From NCBI GenBank assembly GCA_963575745.1, contig CAUYUJ010018649.1:293123-357122 (forward strand): DNA of 64,000 nucleotides. Direction: 5' to 3'. The notes beneath the pieces were generated by a model. The model had not been told where the DNA came from. It searched no databases and saw only the letters and a list, made by a program, of their open reading frames with translations. Both the position numbers and the translations under genes were made by a program. Below, in pieces: positions 61,982 to 64,000 of this stretch (within the stretch, counting starts at the first letter, position 1; every line of letters begins with the position of its first letter). The stretch comes from Prorocentrum cordatum (lineage: Eukaryota; Sar; Dinophyceae; Prorocentrales; Prorocentraceae).

Positions 61982-63788
61982 TCAGCTCCAGGACACCTTC
62001 AAGGCCCTCTTCCACGGCAACTTTAAAGCCGTCACCATCCTCGAACCCTGCAAAAGCCTAGGCAGGTATGGATCGGGCGTCGGAAAGAGGTCCCTGGCTG
62101 CCACCTTCGGCGTCAGTCTTCAAGCGGTTGACAAGGTCTTGGCGGGTTCAGGGCAACTCGGCGCCACCTACGACCTCAGCAACGTAGGTGCAGACGAGCC
62201 CACTGCAGACAAGTACCAGATCGTGTGGTTCCCTGAGGACCAGCCCATCACGATGGCAGATGCGTTCCAGAAGTCGGTGGACTTCAAGGCCCTAGGAGTC
62301 GTCAGGCACGGCAAGTCAGGCTTATTGGGGATCCGTGTTGCACGAGGGTCAGACGCCGCCAAGGCTGCTGCCGTCAGCATCCGTGGCTGTGAAGCCACCC
62401 TCGCCAAGACGCGATACCGCATTACTGGCATTGCGGCACGCCACGCCACGCTGACCCAGCTTGCTAAGACTCTCACGGGCCCGTCCGTCAAATGGGACTG
62501 TGAGGTCTACCACACCGCCTGGGACCCAGCCACTTCGGCTCAGTTTGCCTTAGTGCGCGCCCATCGTCCCCCACCCACATATACGGTACAGGTCGCAGGG
62601 TGCCCCATCCCGTGGAGCATCACCGAGGCCCCGTTGGCTGAGGTGGTGCCGAAGAGGGACAACGTTACCATTGTCACCCCTACCACTATCACAGAGCCTG
62701 TGACGCCGCCAGCCCGTGGTGGCGGCTTCAGCCCCGCCACGGGCACACTCCTAACCAAAGCGGCCCAGAGCCCTTACCTCCACGACCTCATGACTGCCAC
62801 GCCCAAAGGCAAGGGCGTCGCACCGCTCCCGATCCCCAAGGAGGAGCCTCTAGCCAAGCGCCACCGATCCTCCAGCGGGAAACGCGACGCCACGCCGCAC
62901 GCAAGATCACACGGCGCCCCAGGCCGCAGCTCCTCTGCACCCCCGCACGGCACGGATGGAACTGCCGAGCAGACGGCCGTCCAAGGACCAGGTGGGCATG
63001 ACCCGCAACTTGGCATGGTGGCGGCTGAAGGCGGGGGCCACAGGGAAGGGGACGTTGCCACAGCCGCCGAGGCACCAGGCGACGATGACGACGTCGAGAC
63101 CCTCTCATCAGGGGACGACGAATTCAGCGTGGCATCTCGCGAACCGAACACCCTCGGCGAACGCTTCGCTACGGCCCCTAAAATGTCAGATGCCGCCACG
63201 ACCCGCATCCAACACATGGAACAACAGCACGAGCTGCTTGCCAACACGGTGGATAACATGCAGGTCCAGCTTGCGGGCGTTCTCTCATCCCAGGCCACAC
63301 TCACGGAGCACGTTTCAGGTTTGGAACGAGGGCTTGCCACCGTCGTCACTCAGCAACAGACGGCAACTACCGAAGCTGCTGCACTGCGTGGCGACATCCA
63401 GGCCCTCCTCGGGCACCTCACGGGGGGCACCATCCACCTGCCACAGGTGGCCACTCTCGAAACAAAAAGGAGGAAGCTGCATCAGTTGCCGATCCCGTGG
63501 CTGTCTGCGGGTGGATCGACCAGCCAGGCCAGGTCACCCCAGGGACGGGGCCCCCAGGGGCTGACAAAGGCAAAGACAAGGGTCGGGCCACTCAGGAACC
63601 CTATTGAAGGTGCCTCAGAGAGCCTGCCTCAGCCCTCCGAGGAAGCGCCTTCAGAGGCATCTCTTCTCACTTCGCGCCGTATCTCTTTCTTGTTATATCA
63701 TGTCAGTTTTGGCAGCAGCACGAGCAAGCTATCTGGTGTAGGGACACCTGGCATCTTGCTGTGGGTGTGTTTGTTGCAATGTACATGA
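61869..63788 (+). CDS. LINE-like ORF1, central and C-terminal part
   Basis: Continues the previous frame after a one-base shift near 61880-61980. 'RRQELDSQLQDTFKALFHGN', 'ILEPCKSLGRYGSGVGKRSL', 'QKSVDFKALGVVRHGKSGLL', 'CEATLAKTRYRITGIAARHA' and 'KWDCEVYHTAWDPATSAQFA' suggest one or two small alpha/beta domains (RRM-like spacing, unproven). A Ser/Pro/basic linker and an acidic stretch (DDDDVETLSSGDDE) follow. Then comes a coiled coil of about 70 residues ('RIQHMEQQHELLANTVDNMQ' to 'ALRGDIQALLGHLTGG'), as LINE ORF1 trimers use. The frame ends TGA at 63786-63788. Alternative: a programmed frameshift rather than damage. Confidence 0.6.
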   Translation: MVHAPRVLSEGLPPQDKARQNQKHRESKKDARRQELDSQLQDTFKALFHGNFKAVTILEPCKSLGRYGSGVGKRSLAATFGVSLQAVDKVLAGSGQLGATYDLSNVGADEPTADKYQIVWFPEDQPITMADAFQKSVDFKALGVVRHGKSGLLGIRVARGSDAAKAAAVSIRGCEATLAKTRYRITGIAARHATLTQLAKTLTGPSVKWDCEVYHTAWDPATSAQFALVRAHRPPPTYTVQVAGCPIPWSITEAPLAEVVPKRDNVTIVTPTTITEPVTPPARGGGFSPATGTLLTKAAQSPYLHDLMTATPKGKGVAPLPIPKEEPLAKRHRSSSGKRDATPHARSHGAPGRSSSAPPHGTDGTAEQTAVQGPGGHDPQLGMVAAEGGGHREGDVATAAEAPGDDDDVETLSSGDDEFSVASREPNTLGERFATAPKMSDAATTRIQHMEQQHELLANTVDNMQVQLAGVLSSQATLTEHVSGLERGLATVVTQQQTATTEAAALRGDIQALLGHLTGGTIHLPQVATLETKRRKLHQLPIPWLSAGGSTSQARSPQGRGPQGLTKAKTRVGPLRNPIEGASESLPQPSEEAPSEASLLTSRRISFLLYHVSFGSSTSKLSGVGTPGILLWVCLLQCT

Positions 63789-64000
63789 GCATGCAGGGGT
63801 ATCTAAGGATGCGTGCTGACATGCAGCTTTTGGCTCATCGCTCGCGCCGCCCGCCAGGCCTCGCCATCATGTGGCGCCTTGCCTGCAGCCTGGCCCTCCC
63901 CTCGCTCGCTGGAGCACACCCGTCTTCAGGCGGTGCGCCCCAGCATGGAGGTGAGTTTCTCCTGCGACACGTTGAACGTGGGACCCTTTTCTACCTCTAC
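63779..64000 (+). CDS. Start of a second ORF, open to the window end
   Basis: From ATG 63779 (or 63785) 72-74 codons stay open to 64000. ATG 63785 overlaps the stop of the previous ORF as ATGA, a layout used for termination-reinitiation. It reads 'MQGYLRMRADMQLLAHRSRR', then hydrophobic 'GLAIMWRLACSLALPSLAGA', then 'GGEFLLRHVERGTLFYLY'. Could be ORF2 of the LINE-like element; no catalytic motif is reached. Confidence 0.4.
   Translation, partial: MYMSMQGYLRMRADMQLLAHRSRRPPGLAIMWRLACSLALPSLAGAHPSSGGAPQHGGEFLLRHVERGTLFYLY

Larger units (their letters stand above)
61037..64000 (+). mobile_element. LINE-like element, 5' part (cut by window end)
   Basis: ORF1 (61037-63788, one frameshift) followed by an overlapping second ORF (from 63779 or 63785) running off the window. 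The arrangement and the ORF1 composition resemble non-LTR elements of dinoflagellates as I recall them. The endonuclease and RT that would prove it lie, if present, beyond 64000. Confidence 0.5.

Overview
The window reads as nuclear DNA of a dinoflagellate. The evidence is: (i) a diverged copy (18 of 22 positions) of the dinoflagellate spliced leader lying 10 nt upstream of an ATG at 58396 (- strand), the relict expected of a retroposed trans-spliced mRNA; (ii) Ty1/copia polyproteins and several multi-copy, domain-less protein families that I associate with dinoflagellate genomes; (iii) short introns with non-canonical donors (GC, probably GA) whose two ends repeat the same CAG|G context; (iv) one-directional gene order on the - strand from about 60 to 46 kb; (v) high GC and a very large load of simple repeats. 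A Prorocentrum-like source is my guess only. I see no bacterial operon, rRNA, tRNA or CRISPR.

Layout. 0-30 kb: almost no defensible genes. It holds degenerate tandem repeats (130-bp family; a longer family at 1.2-3.1 kb; a 90-bp, ten-copy minisatellite at 17.2-18.1 kb), GGCC/AAGA-type repeat blocks, dispersed foldback repeats, and an A+C-rich island (13.9-15.3 kb) with coding-like fragments. 30.3-36.2 kb: a nearly complete but frame-broken copia retrotransposon on the - strand (short LTRs, gag, zinc knuckle, protease, integrase, RT, RNase H, hydrophobic tail). 36.2-39.2 kb: repeats, including a 310-bp GGC tract. 39.2-44.6 kb: a second copia copy of another family, split by a 2.4-kb insertion made of two 0.85-kb inverted arms. 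44.7-46.5 kb: degenerate satellite. 46.5-60.2 kb: five gene-like units, all on the - strand. 60.3-64 kb: a 461-bp CT tract and a LINE-like unit on the + strand, with ORF1 and the start of a second ORF running off the end.

Most interesting system. Between 51 and 60.4 kb at least five AT-rich hairpins of about 50-75 bp (core TTTCTACCA / AATTTATTCC) recur. One makes up nearly all of a 75-nt GC-AG intron, one lies inside a 398-nt intron, and the others lie just upstream of exons. A related GATGCAA hairpin lies in a 165-nt intron. This looks like an introner-type (intron-generating, non-autonomous DNA transposon) family inside an array of multi-copy genes. Another intron in the same array is essentially a CGA/GAC microsatellite flanked by CAGGTG repeats. 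These introns are inferred from reading-frame restoration, not from RNA.

Caution: many frames break by one base, several at homopolymers, so decay and assembly error cannot be separated here.
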